From positions 7,958,540 through 8,022,539 of the forward strand of contig ML677328.1 of the NCBI GenBank assembly GCA_007922305.1: DNA of 64,000 nucleotides, in the 5' to 3' direction. Each line of letters begins with the position of its first letter. Positions within the stretch are counted from its first letter, which is position 1. The stretch comes from Dermatemys mawii (lineage: Eukaryota; Chordata; Testudines; Dermatemydidae). Positions 34,370 to 46,059 of this stretch are shown piece after piece. A program made the position numbers and the translations under genes. The notes under the pieces are model-generated. The model searched no databases. It worked only from the letters and a program-made list of their open reading frames with translations, and was not told the origin of the DNA.

Positions 34370-35046
34370 TGTAGCAGGGTGGTTACACACTCCAGCTCTG
34401 AAAGGGTTAAAAGCCAGCCCTTGGAGAGGGGGGGCTGAAAGTAAGGGCTAGGCTGATTGGAGAAGCTGCCACAGCTGGGCTGTGCCCCAGTCAGGCCACA
34501 CCTGGCCCTGTTATAAGGGCTGAGGGAGGAGCTGGGTAGAACAGTCTCCCTCCAGCAGTAAAGGGAGATGGACCTAGTTGCCTGAAGGAGCAAAGGGTTC
34601 TGAGGGTAGAGCAGTGCTGGGGAAGGGGCAGGCTGATCTGGGGAGAGCAGGCCAGGTAACCTCCCAGGCTGTGGCCTGATAGGAAGGCCTGAAAAGGTAC
34701 AGGGCTGCAGGGACAGGCAGCAGGTCCAGACCCCCTTGACTATGATGACTGGCTCTTACACTGCAGTCTGCCCCAGGGAGCGGGGGGGCTTGTAGCTGGC
34801 TGGCAGTTGCCATAGACTGAGGCAAGGTGGGGATAGAGGGTTCCCTGTGGAGGGGAGACCCAGAGAGAGTAGGGTCATGGTCGGGGTGCAGCACCCCAGA
34901 TCGAGGGGCACCGGGGTCCTGGAGGGACACGGGGCCAGCGACAGGTGAGGCACTGGTCTGCAGAGGGCACACCAGAGCTGGAAAAAGGGCTAATTCCCAG
35001 ACAGCCAGCAGGAGATGCTGCAGGGGTGAATCATCACATTGCTACA
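34370..35046 (+). mobile_element. Solo LTR, family A, copy 2
   Basis: A 677-bp element begins TGTAGCAGGGTGG and ends TTGCTACA, with a perfect 5-bp duplication GTTAC at 34365-34369 and 35047-35051. It shares ends and internal blocks (for example CTGCAGTCTGCCCCAG and GACTGAGGCAAGGTGGGGAT) with 1092-1799. TTATAAGGGCTGAGG near 34512 is a likely TATA region, matching the copy 1 position. The minus-strand 132-codon frame is repeat translation. Confidence 0.9.
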
Positions 35047-35051
35047 GTTAC

Positions 35052-37200
35052 CGATAGGCAAAATTATAAGCAACGGAAACAGTCTTACAATGTAACTTGT
35101 AGGGCAACTTTAATTAAAGTCAGTGCTACAAGCTCTGCCATTAATACTGGACAGTTCTATTAACATGTGCATGAATGGATTGATGTTTAAATTAAACATT
35201 TTCTAACATGGTTTTCCCAACAATATATGTACTTTCCTAAAGGATTTTAACTAGTATTCATTCTCAGCACAAAGTTACTTACTGAAATTCCCATCTTAGA
35301 ACTATATATTTTAGCTTGTTACAGTTACTAGAGGTGAGAGTACTTTGACATTTAAACAGCCACATTTTGAAGTCTTAGTTAGAACTGCTGTACTGGAGAA
35401 TCTATGGTGCATTTAATTTTGATTGTAATAAAAGCAAAGCCCTTTGTATAAATAAACTGCATGAGATTCTAGTAAATGTAGTACACATAGAAATCTAGTT
35501 TAGCGTTCTGAAAATATCATGCTTAAGCTGGCACACCTGCTTTAACTTTACATAGACCAAAGGGGTACAGTTACCCCTTTTATTTATATTTCAGCCAATA
35601 TCAACTCCTGGGAAAGGCTTCTGGCCTGTCAACTAGACTCAGTTGTTTGGAAGGCTGGGATACAATTCAGACCTACGCTGTCAATCCCCAGCAAAGGAAT
35701 GACTGGCAGCACTGTGGAAGAGGTGTACTGAGGGCCAATCCAACGCCACAAAGTCAACAGAAAGTCTCCCATTGATTTCAGTGGGCTTTGGATCAGGACC
35801 TTACCCCTCTGTAAGTGATTTTGGTGACATCAGCAGCTGTCTGGACAGGCTGCAGAAGGTAGCTTTCTCCCATGTAGCCAGAAAGATCATGACTATAACA
35901 TGGGACATCAAGCAAAGGATTTTTAACAGTTGGAAGCTATCTTTTTATCAGCATGGGGATGCAGATGCCTCTTCCCTCCACTTCCTAAAGGAAACCCTAC
36001 TTTCCAAACCTACTTTGGAAAAGCTGATCAGAATTTAAGCAGTTTATTAAGAGGGTAATATTCTTGGAATGCAGTGAATCACTCCCAGCACTCAAGAGCA
36101 AATATCTGACAGACAGCTGTATGCTTCAGGATTATAAGCCAACATCTGAAGCATCAGAAAAAGAGGGTCAGAAAAATTGAATTTTGATGCTTACTCAATC
36201 ATTCAAATGCATCAGAAAGGCTGGTGAGATACCATAGATCTGCAAAACTCTTATTTCATGCACTTGATGGTTATGTGCATTTCCTTAAATGCAAAAATTG
36301 TACTTCAACTTTGCTGGTAGAAAAAAAAAGAGTGGAAGTGTATAACAAATATCAATTAAATAAAGATATGGTCATTATGTGGTCTTGCAGAATAGCTACA
36401 CAGAGAAACCCTCTCTCATGGTCACTCTTTGGAAAAAAAAAACATTGTTATATTTTACTGATTTTAAGGAGAAGGGTATTTCCCCAACTTTATGGTATAT
36501 TTTTAGCAGTATTCTAAAGTACATTTTTCCTTTTTGTTCTCTTTAAAATTATTATACAATACAAAGACAAATTACATTTTTATAATCCCCTTTTAATTTT
36601 TTAGAAGTGGACTGCAACTCCCATTTAGAATATAAGAAATATCATACATCATTCTTCACACTTACTGATCTGATAAAGAACTCCATATTAAATTACTTTG
36701 AATCATACCATATGAACAATGATAGTTTCTTTGATACAGCAGACAACTAAATTCTTTAGTCTACAGGACACTAAGTACTCATTTATGGTGACAAAAATAG
36801 TTCAGCAAGCTCTAAACATAGTGATAGTCAACTGTTTTCTGTCACAGCCTCAACAGCTTGCCCATGTTTTACACAATTTTAAACAGTACCAGGAAGATGG
36901 CACCACACAGGTGTGATGCGAGAGGAAAGTAAACCTGAATCTAAAAATGTGGGATGTTGCCTCTTATTTACGAAAAGTTTGAGATCAGTCAATTTAGCAC
37001 ACCACAGTAGCATAGGATTAAACAGAGTTGGGCAAATATTTTTGTTTGCTGAACAATTTGTTGACCAAAACTATTCACATATATGCATTTAGTTTTGTCC
37101 AAAAGTTTGTTTCAAGGGAGGAGGATTCACAAAACAGGAGGAAATGGGTGAAGTGGTGGGTTTAAAACAAACACACACCTAGACATGCCCTCATCTGGGA
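35052..37200. other. No gene seen; hairpin repeat and AT-rich fragment
   Basis: A hairpin repeat with CCAATCCAACGCC and CAGTGGGCTTTGGATCAGG arms lies at 35730-35802. AT-rich sequence at 37020-37115 with TTTTGTCCAAAAGTTTG resembles a dispersed repeat also seen at 53200-53410 and 57255-57560. No exon is recognised. Confidence 0.4.
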
Positions 37201-37239
37201 AACGGGATACCTAGGTTTAATTTCTCCCTTCTGCCCAAT

Positions 37240-37430
37240 GTAGAACAGGGATTTGAACTAGCAGGAGTCACAGGACAGTTCATTAACCACTGCTCTGTGG
37301 GATATTCTAGAGCAGGTCTCTCTCAAACTCTTCTGTTGAAACTGTTCCATGCCGTGTAAACAGTTATTGGAGCAGGGATATGAACTTGAGTCTCCCACCT
37401 AATGTCCTAACCACCAGACTAGAATCACAC
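37240..37430 (-). repeat. tRNA-like SINE fragment
   Basis: On the minus strand, CTGGTGGTTAGGACATTAGG (near 37420) resembles a pol III A box, and CAAGTTCATATCCCTGC (near 37390) resembles a B box. The spacing is tRNA-like. The same arrangement starts again near 37295 (GTGGTTAATGAACTG), so two partial copies may lie in tandem. Not a functional tRNA: no cloverleaf can be completed. Confidence 0.5.
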
Positions 37431-37434
37431 TTAA

Positions 37435-40400
37435 CCTCCCTTTAGGTTCAAAGGCCATTCAAATATTTTACACCAAGTGAAGCTGATTTAACAGGGGGGA
37501 ATGGAAAACACTTTGGTCAATTATTTTGATTCAGGTATTTTTTTTAAAAAAAAAAAAAAATTTCAGAATGGCCAATGAACTGAAAATTCAGTTATTTGTC
37601 CATTTCTGTGGATAACAGATAATACTGTTAACCTTACAGTCAACCTAGTGTGGGGCATTCACTTGCCCCTTGAATAAAAGCCTTTATAAACTAGTTATTA
37701 TTCTCAAGTAATCACCCACAGCCCACAATATTACTTCATGTTAGCTGCAATATTCTAGAGTTATGTTATAGAACTTTAATACACTTTTATAGAAGAGTAG
37801 GAGTGACTTAAATATTTTTAAACCTTGGTCAATCCTTAGAACACTCTGTCCTGAGCAAATGTTCTGTTCTAGGGTTCACAGTGGCACCATAATGTATTAC
37901 ATTTTTTTTATAATTATTAAGGTACCTTGCTTGCCACCGTACACACACACTTCATGCCTAACCAGAATTCTCTGTCTATATGTTAGACATGCAATAAATC
38001 AGGTTTTAAAATCTGTTATTTCAACATAAAATTACACACTGAAGGTGTAAGGGGCAGAATATACCTAATGGGAGAAGTTTACTTTCCATTTGTATTAATA
38101 TAACAAGCAAGTCATTCAAGATGAATCATGTCAAAAATTTATCATTTTCAAAACAGACCAATGCAGCACTGGCTTGAGTTGTCTTTCCCTTCTTCCTCCT
38201 TCCATCCCCCATGTCTGCTGCTGCCATGAAGACATTGCTGGCATGTGTGCTCTCCCATGTGGCTCCCTTTACTAGTGTTCTCTGCTGTTTCCATGGACAT
38301 GCCCATCTGTACATTTTGTATCTTTTTTGAGAGGGAAAACACCTTCACCTGTCTCAGGAGACAACACAATGTCCCTGACTCAAAGCAGTCATTTAACAAA
38401 CAGGAAAGCAGGGTGCTCCCAAGTCTCCATTCCCTGTCCCATGCTAGTTTAACTACTAGAGGTGCTGTAAAATGCCTCCTATGCTAACATACTCAATATC
38501 CCTTTAAAAAAAAAAATCTGAATGTAATGTTCATCCGAATGCATACAAATTCCATATAGGGGGCAAGGATGCAGAAAGATGCCTTCCACAAAGTGTAAGG
38601 GAACAGTGACACCTATAATTGCATTCCTTAGTGAGCTATTCAAGTCTGTTCCTGAGCTTTCCTCCCTCCCACAGAACCTTTGATTACCAAAGAAAAAAGA
38701 AAGATGAATAGCTTGCCAAAAGTAGAGGTCCATCTATATATTTAGTCAGGACTAGTAGCACTGACTATTAAGCTGGCCTCACCCTTCCCATTATAAGGCC
38801 ATTTTCAGTTGCTCAAAACTAGACCTCAGGCTGGGAGAGAAAACTTTTCCCAGCCAAAAATATTGATATTTTGAAAGAAAATTCTATATAAAATTAGAAT
38901 GAAAAGTCAATGAAAAGAATGAAAAGTCAAAAAGTCAGTGCTGTTTTCTTTGCCTACCCAGTCCCAGTATACAATATTGAGGCTTCTCAAGTAGTCTTCT
39001 TGCTCGGCCAGTCTTTACATCCCTCCTCTGAGATCACTGATGGACCTGAACTGATTTGAAGAGTCAAGGTTGAAGTAAACAGGCAAAATGACTGTATCCG
39101 CTACAGTACAATTCCCTTCACAGCCTGCAATCCCCAAGTTTTACCTTTCCTCAGCTGTCCGCAAATACCTGTGAAGCCCACTGGCAAATTCTGATTTACT
39201 TAAGGGCTGAGCATTCATAGTTGCAACTAAAGTAATTGAGGGTGGTGCTTTATATGTTCAAAGTGCTATATAATGCTAAAGAGGTCCAAAGTCTTTCAGA
39301 TTGGATATGCTAATTTCCTGAATTCTTTTGCTCTTAATTTCTGTGCTTCAGCTACCCATCCACACAATGGAGATAATACTCCCTTAACCTCAAAAAGATA
39401 TTGTGAAAACAAATTCATTAATATTTATGAAGCACTCAGATACCATAGTCATAAACACCACAGATAAACCCATGAGAAATGTAACTAATAATTCTGTCCT
39501 TCAGAGCACATTTTGAAGAGTGTGCAGCAAATAAGACCTAGGGCCAAACAGTGAACCATGAAGAGAAAGCAAAATATTGAATAACTGCTCACTAATTAAG
39601 CACAGTCCATCGTATGCTACAGATGAGGATGGGGTCTTATGGGGAAAAATAGGCTTTCATAACATTGATCACATACTAACAAAACACATAACACTCAGTG
39701 AGCCAGACTAAGGTTCCACAGGCAACCTTAATTCTGAAATTACCTGAATTTTGAGTGCTCGACTTTGCTACCTTATTACTGTTTTTACACAGATTATTGG
39801 TGTGGGCACACATGCACCTGTGTGCATTTATAACCTTGACATTCCTGACCCATGAATCACATCTAAAATTAAGTTCCTATCCTGAAAAAACTTTTGTATG
39901 GGCCTCATCTTGCAGTGGTAGGTTTGACGTTTTTCAATGGATGCAGGATCGGGCTCCTAGTGCTTAATTCTGAATCATGTTATTGGTCCCCATTCAAGGT
40001 GGGTGGGTAAACATATTAAAAAAGTTGCCTTTGAATATTAAGATTTTGGTTTTAACAATTTATTTTTATATTTAATTCTTTCTTGCACTTCACTTACAAT
40101 GAGAGCAAGTAATTAGGGCTATCATCACTGAGACTGCTCACATGCATAAGGTTACTCATATGCTTAAGTGCAGAACTAGGACCTAGGTCACATTCACAAG
40201 GTGGCTTTTCCTTGTGGCCAGTTTTGTAAATACCCTTTTTACATTCTAGTTTTCATGTGTTGGCACAAAGCTGTTATATGATGATTTTCCCAACTCTGGA
40301 TAATGCCTAAATCTTAAGTGTTAATATAGTATTTTTAAATCAAAATTTTTGCCACAAAAAAACCACCTCAAATGAAACCAGATTGCAAGTTCAGGAATTA

Positions 40401-41725
40401 ACTACCTGAAAGTTCAAGGATTATTGAAAGATTCAAACCAAAATTTCAAAGATTATTAATGATTTTGGCTGCCCAGTTTGAGGAATTCAGGTGGTAGGTG
40501 CTCAGCAATTTCTAAAAATCAGGCCCCTTTGTTATATTTTCAAATCTTTTCCCCAGATTTCAAATACTGTGAATGTAGTTAGTTTGAGCTCACAACATAC
40601 TACTGCTTCATGCTTTGTGCTGCTACCGAGCTCTTCACATTGCATTAGTCCATGAAGATGCCACAAAATTTTTGCAAGATTTCCTGCAGAATTTTGGGGT
40701 TCATCTAAGCACCTCAAGCTTGGAGACCTTAACTGCCCAGACTCTCCTAGTCATTTCACACTTGCCTATTGTTAATTTTCCGCCTTTACAAAGCAAACAC
40801 ACACTCTGAATCACTAGCACCATCATCTCCTCTGTGGTGTACGCTGCTTATCTCTATTAGGATATATTTTCTACATAACAGATTTCTAAATGGAGTTAAA
40901 TCAACCCTCTTGTTTCAGAGAGGCAACCTGCTGCAGAGGGACATGCTGTGTACTCTCTCATGGAGTTCTGACTTCTTACTTTCCTTTTTTAAGTTAAAAA
41001 GTAGTTGAATAAAAATGTGTGGTTGATGTTTGTATATGAAAAAACTCCAGCCTCTTTAAAAAAATGTTTTCACTTAAGATATAAAGTTACCCTGCATCTG
41101 ATATCAGCTCTTGTGATATAAGGGATCACACCACAAAACCATGTCTGTTGTGTGGTTTCTTGTACAGTCATAATCCAAGAACTTCCATCCACCTCCTTTC
41201 ATTGGTTTCCATTCAGTTAGAAACCACAGAGTACAGCCCAAGATGTTTTTTGGAAGGAAAAGGGAAAAGAACATCCAAATGAAATTCAGTAAACCCTAAC
41301 AAGTTTTGTTACTTCATTTTGTAAAATGTAAGCTGAAGTTAGCATCTGTGATCAATGAGAGACAGAACACAATCCAATGTCCTAAAAATAACCTCAGGTA
41401 AAGCATCAGTAGTGGTAGTGCACACTTCTGATAATCATCCTTTCTTTATTTCATCCACCTTCTTTCTGTTCTGGAGAGTGCAACCTTTACCAATGGAAGG
41501 AGAGAGCAGACTAGTCCTGGTCTTCTCTGATGAACTGTCAACATAAGCGCCACATGTCCTTGCTTATGGGATGTTGCCCCTATGGCCTAAATGATTTACT
41601 TTTTAGAGATACAAACCCTCCCCTCTCTTTTTGTTTGACTGCAAGTCCTGGAACACATCTTTGGAGGATCCTAATAGTAACATGACATGCAACCAGATTC
41701 TGAGCCATAACTCTCCCTGTCTATT
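37435..41725. other. No gene seen; few old repeats
   Basis: Mostly single-copy-looking AT-rich DNA over 4.3 kb. An A/T-rich homopolymer patch lies at 37540-37562. Short hairpin-repeat pieces are near 40120-40180 and 40440-40530. A MIR-like fragment is listed separately. No exon with splice signals was found. Confidence 0.4.
39335..39470 (+). repeat. MIR-like SINE fragment
   Basis: TTCTGTGCTTCAGCTACCC, CACACAATGGAGATAATACT and ATATTGTGAAAACAAATTC follow the MIR core and tail order on the plus strand, strongly diverged. Confidence 0.55.
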
Positions 41726-41733
41726 CACTGACC

Positions 41734-41855
41734 TAAGGTGACCAGGCTGCAAGTGTGAAAAATCGACAGGGGTGGGAGGGTAATAGGCACCTATATAAAA
41801 CAAAGCCCCAAATATTGGGATTGTCCCTATAAAATCGGGACATCTGGTCACCCTA
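41734..41855. mobile_element. 122-bp hAT MITE, copy 1
   Basis: The ends TAAGGTGACCAG and CTGGTCACCCTA are inverted with one mismatch. The flanks are CACTGACC (41726-41733) and CACTGAGC (41856-41863), an 8-bp duplication with one mismatch, typical of hAT elements. A second copy in opposite orientation is at 62601-62723. Interior words such as CCCCAAATATTGGGATTGTC are shared. Too short to code; mobilised in trans by a transposase not in this window. Confidence 0.88.
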
Positions 41856-41863
41856 CACTGAGC

Positions 41864-44800
41864 AGAAATGAAAAGGAGAGCTGCAACTCAAAATATTGTC
41901 TTGTGCATCATCTCTATTCAGGGCCTCCAAAGACTTTGTCAAGTACTTCCTGGCTGTTTTGAAGGTGAGAGGTCTTTAGAATGAGAAAATATTTTTTGTC
42001 TGAGGGAAAAAAATTGGGCCCACCATTATATATTATAAAGGAATGAGATGGAATATAAACTATTTTAATACTTTATTTGGGGGCAACAGACTTTGGCTAA
42101 AAGCTTAAAATGAAGTTATTCTTAAATTAAAATACATGAACAAGATCATGATTCATTTTCTTCTTTGAATCTTTGATTCCTTGGTATTAAATGAACAAAG
42201 CTCATAATTTCATATTTAGCACCTGATTAAACATTTAATGGCACAGCACTAGGGAACTGGAGGCCCCCACAGCAGTGTGCAATTCTGATCAAACAGCAGT
42301 CATTACCTCAGAATTATTAAGGTACCGTCAGAAATATCCTAATGCAGTGGTTATTTCAGTTCAACCTGGTATGATTAAGAGGATCATGCTGTAAACAAAG
42401 CTCATAGAAGTTCATGGCAGAACCAAAAAACTTGAATATTCACCTTTCTTTTAAGTGCAAGATCAAAAGCATGACAAGGTCCTGGACTGCAGCTCTAAAG
42501 GAGTCAAAATGCCAGTTCTGTTCCTCAAGCTGCCATAGAAAGACAGAAATGAAGTCTAGTAATAAACCTTCAGGCTTACTTTAAGAAAAAGCTGGTCATT
42601 AGCTTGCAGTCTCATTTTGCTTCTGGGGAACAGACTCACTTTTAATCTGTTGTACAAGAGGATCAAGAAACAGTAAGACTGGCTCACCAAGTGATTCTCC
42701 CTATGAGATATTGGACTAATGGATTTTTCTGTATTTGATCATTCAACATTCAAACATGAATGTTCCCTCAGGCAGGGCAGAACCAAAGCCTCTAGCAAAG
42801 GGGGTTCATAATACAACTTACCCCACTAAAATACTAACAAAGAGGTCAAAAGGAAGTGACTCTATGAACCAGATCTTATGTGCTCTTTTTTTAGCAGATG
42901 CTAGTACTAATATACTGCTGCAAGTAAGTGATTATTAGTAACAACAGATTATCCTGTGGGTAATTATTTGCATCGCCACAAACCCTGGCATAGATTCACT
43001 CATCTTCCTTTTTCTATTGAGATGTCTGCATGTATCCTCGAATCCCTACCCTAGCAACACTGAAGACAAAGACTTTAATATTAAACCTACAGGTTCTGCA
43101 TATTCCTGCCTACAACTCTGCTCTCCTCTCTTTTGCTCTACTCACACTACAAATCCATCTGTTCCCTTTGTATTCTTTCCCCACTCATCTTCCTCTCGTG
43201 TTTGGAAATTGGTTTGTATCATGGCACACGTCATCTCTTTCAAATTTCCTCCTCAGAATACATTCCATTTACCACTTACATAGCCATTTTCAACTTCACA
43301 GCAATTAATACACATTACATAATTGATCTACATCAAACTCCTTTGAGGAAGGTAAGCAGTGTCCCATCAGCACATATGGGGAAAGGGAAGCAGAGCTTAA
43401 AGAACCCGATGCATTAAGAGTATCAGGAATACTGACAAGATTAGAATTTGTGTGTCCAACTCCCAAACCTTGGTCAGATCACATCTCTCTGCTGTAATAT
43501 ATTTGTTCAGTGAGATAAAAGACTTCCTGTATTATAGCGGTTACTATTAAAACGTTAGATACAGTTAGTAGCGTTCATTCTTATTCCACGGATCGGGGGG
43601 GGGGGGGGAACAACTCATCTCAGATACTACTGTTTTTATAAATGGTCAACAAATGGTCCCTTTTTAAACAGTGACCAGTGGACATGTGGGGTGCCTCAAG
43701 ATGCCCTTTGGTCTCCCTCTTGTTCAACAAGAAAGCAAGGCCACAATACATCCAATATGGCTCCATTTCATAAGACCCTGTCAGTATGGTTGAGCAGCTT
43801 ACCTAGTGACTTGCTGGAAGTGTGGCTTGCATGAAGTAAATCAGCACTGATTTAATCTAGAGAAACCACCAGAGGAATATACACCACTTCTTCCATCAGC
43901 TCCCTCAGTTAGGAGATTAGCCTAATTTTTGTGGCTTTTGTTTTAACCTAGAATTCTCTTGGTGTCCATTTGCTCCTGAATGCACACAGCTAACAGCACT
44001 GGCTGAGAGTGCTCTTGTATTATTTGCATCTGGGTCAGAGGTTGTAATCTTATTTTAGATAATGACCTCACTACAGCAATCCATTTCTCTGCCTCTCCTG
44101 ACTAGATTATTATAATGTGCTGTATATGGAGTTAAAAATGGCCTGGAAGACCATTGTGAAAGTTAAACAAGTTCATATTGGTGAGGTGTGCATTCAAAAA
44201 GCTAACATGAATTCTGACTGTTCCTTATCAATGTGAAGTTTTACTCCATTCAATTCCTATTCTCCAGGTTCTTATATTGCATTCTATTAATTGCACCTGT
44301 CTTATCCTTTTAAGAAGTCATGTAATGCCTACTATTTATCTACCTTCCCATAATGTTCCATACTATCTCCATGTATTTATTATTGGCTCAATATTTGCAA
44401 AAATTCTCACTGGCTTGGATGCTGGGGAGCAGTAAATGGGGATAAAATATCTAAACATTCCTTTCTGTGACTGTTAAAGGAATATTTTGTGACTGTGATC
44501 CCATGGTATAGTCCCAGAAGTCTGATTTAATTAACTGCCCGGGGTGGGTAAAAAACCCCAATCTAAGGCTACTGCATCTGCCTTGATTTAACTAACACTC
44601 AAAGAACAATTGCTTTCAAAGCCATTAGCACTTTCATATACCTAGATGTCATACTTTATATATCATTTAACACACAGGGTTATTATAGCATGCAATCATT
44701 GTAAATTAGTGCCCTCTCTTTCGGAAACGGATGGAGAAGCCTAAAGTTGACTCATGAGAGTTTGAAGAACTCTGTGAAATTAATCAGAGTCCTGATTTCT

Positions 44801-45640
44801 CAAAATGTTATGGAAGAAAAATGCAGCAACAAAACAATCCTATCAGTGTTACGGTTCTCCCTGCTTTCTCTGAGAGACGCTTAGAAACTAAGGCACCAGA
44901 ACCAAACAAAAATTAGATAATAAGTTTTGTTCAGCATTTCCTTCTCTCCCCCTTATCTTACTCCTCTGTCTCACTAACTTTTCAAGTGCTGCACTGCTGC
45001 TGGCCTGTCTCCCGGAGAACATTGGTTTGAAAGCAAAGTTTCAGTGATTTGACTGTGAAGGACACGTTGGTCCAGTCATGGTGTTTATGCGCTTCTGTCA
45101 AAATAATCTCTTCCTTTATTATTTGACACTGACACACTGGAAAATACGATTTAAAAAAGAAACTAGCGAGGTGGATTTTGGTGGGTGAGCATTTCTGAGA
45201 AAGCTTTTTGCTAGTTTATCTAGAGGAGCACAATGACCTTCCAAGATACAGGGCCAGGAGTATAACCTGAGACTTAGTAGCATTGTAAAACTGCTTGAAT
45301 TTGGAAAGCAGTGATGGACGGACAAATAGGACTTGACAAAATATAGACTGAACACTGGAGGTTAAGAAAACTATTATCTTGAACAATATATATTAAGCGT
45401 CCAATCCTGTATTCCTCACGTATCCATCATGCAGGCCAGTGGGCATGTGGGGTGCCACGGAAAGCATCCTTTTTTCCCTCTCTTTCTTTTTGTCCTTAGT
45501 AGGATATAAACCTGGTGGCAGCAAAGGGAAGATGTATTATCTGCTCTGGTATATTTGGTAGTGATTGTGGTTTCATTTACAGGGAACATTGAAGCAAAAT
45601 ACACTTCATGTTTTTCACCTCATTTGGCTATGGGGCGTGA
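41864..45640. other. No gene seen; short repeats
   Basis: No exon recognised over 3.8 kb. A MIR-like antisense piece (GAGGAAGGTAAGCAGTGTCC ... GGGGAAAGGGAAGCAGAG) is at about 43340-43400. A 14-base G run is at 43595-43608. Overlapping frames at 43017-43417 have no domain. Confidence 0.4.
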
Positions 45641-45646
45641 TTCATT

Positions 45647-45865
45647 GAGCTAGCATGCTAAAGATAACAATGAAGCTGGGATAGCATGGGATGGGACAGG
45701 CTAGCCACTCTGCATACAAACCTGAACCCCCTGGGTACGGCCACTGCCCCACTATACTACTATTGTGAGCTAGCCTGCTAAAAACAGTGGTGCTGGGACA
45801 GTGGCAAGTGACAGCATGGGCCAGCCATGCTGAATACACACCCACATATCCTGGTCCATTTTTTT
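45647..45865. repeat. Two-unit tandem repeat, 120-bp period
   Basis: GAGCTAGCATGCTAAA at 45647 recurs as GAGCTAGCCTGCTAAA at 45767, and AGCATGGG, GCCA and CTG(C/A)ATACA words follow in both units. CTAGC words are partly palindromic, as in several turtle MITEs, so this may be a tandem MITE dimer. Confidence 0.6.
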
Positions 45866-45939
45866 TCTGAACATGAAGCTTCATTCCAATTCATTTCATA
45901 TTAATGGATTTCTCTCATTTACTTTATGCTAAGAGTGCT

Positions 45940-46056
45940 GGCCCTGATTCTCTCGTCCCCCCCAGGCCCATTTTACACCAGTGTAACTCCATTGAATTCA
46001 CTGGAGTCTAATTTTTTTTTTACCAGAGAGAGAAGAATCAGGTCCACTATACATAA
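45940..46056. repeat. Dispersed hairpin repeat
   Basis: GGCCCTGATTCTCTC and GAGAGAAGAATCAGGTCC are complementary arms; GTGTAACTCCATTGAATTCA lies in the centre. One of the clearest copies of the hairpin-type repeats in this window. Confidence 0.65.
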
Positions 46057-46059
46057 ATT

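Noticed and set aside
37240..37430. Possible tRNA gene
   Set aside because: A- and B-box-like words are present but no cloverleaf can be completed; it is a SINE fragment.
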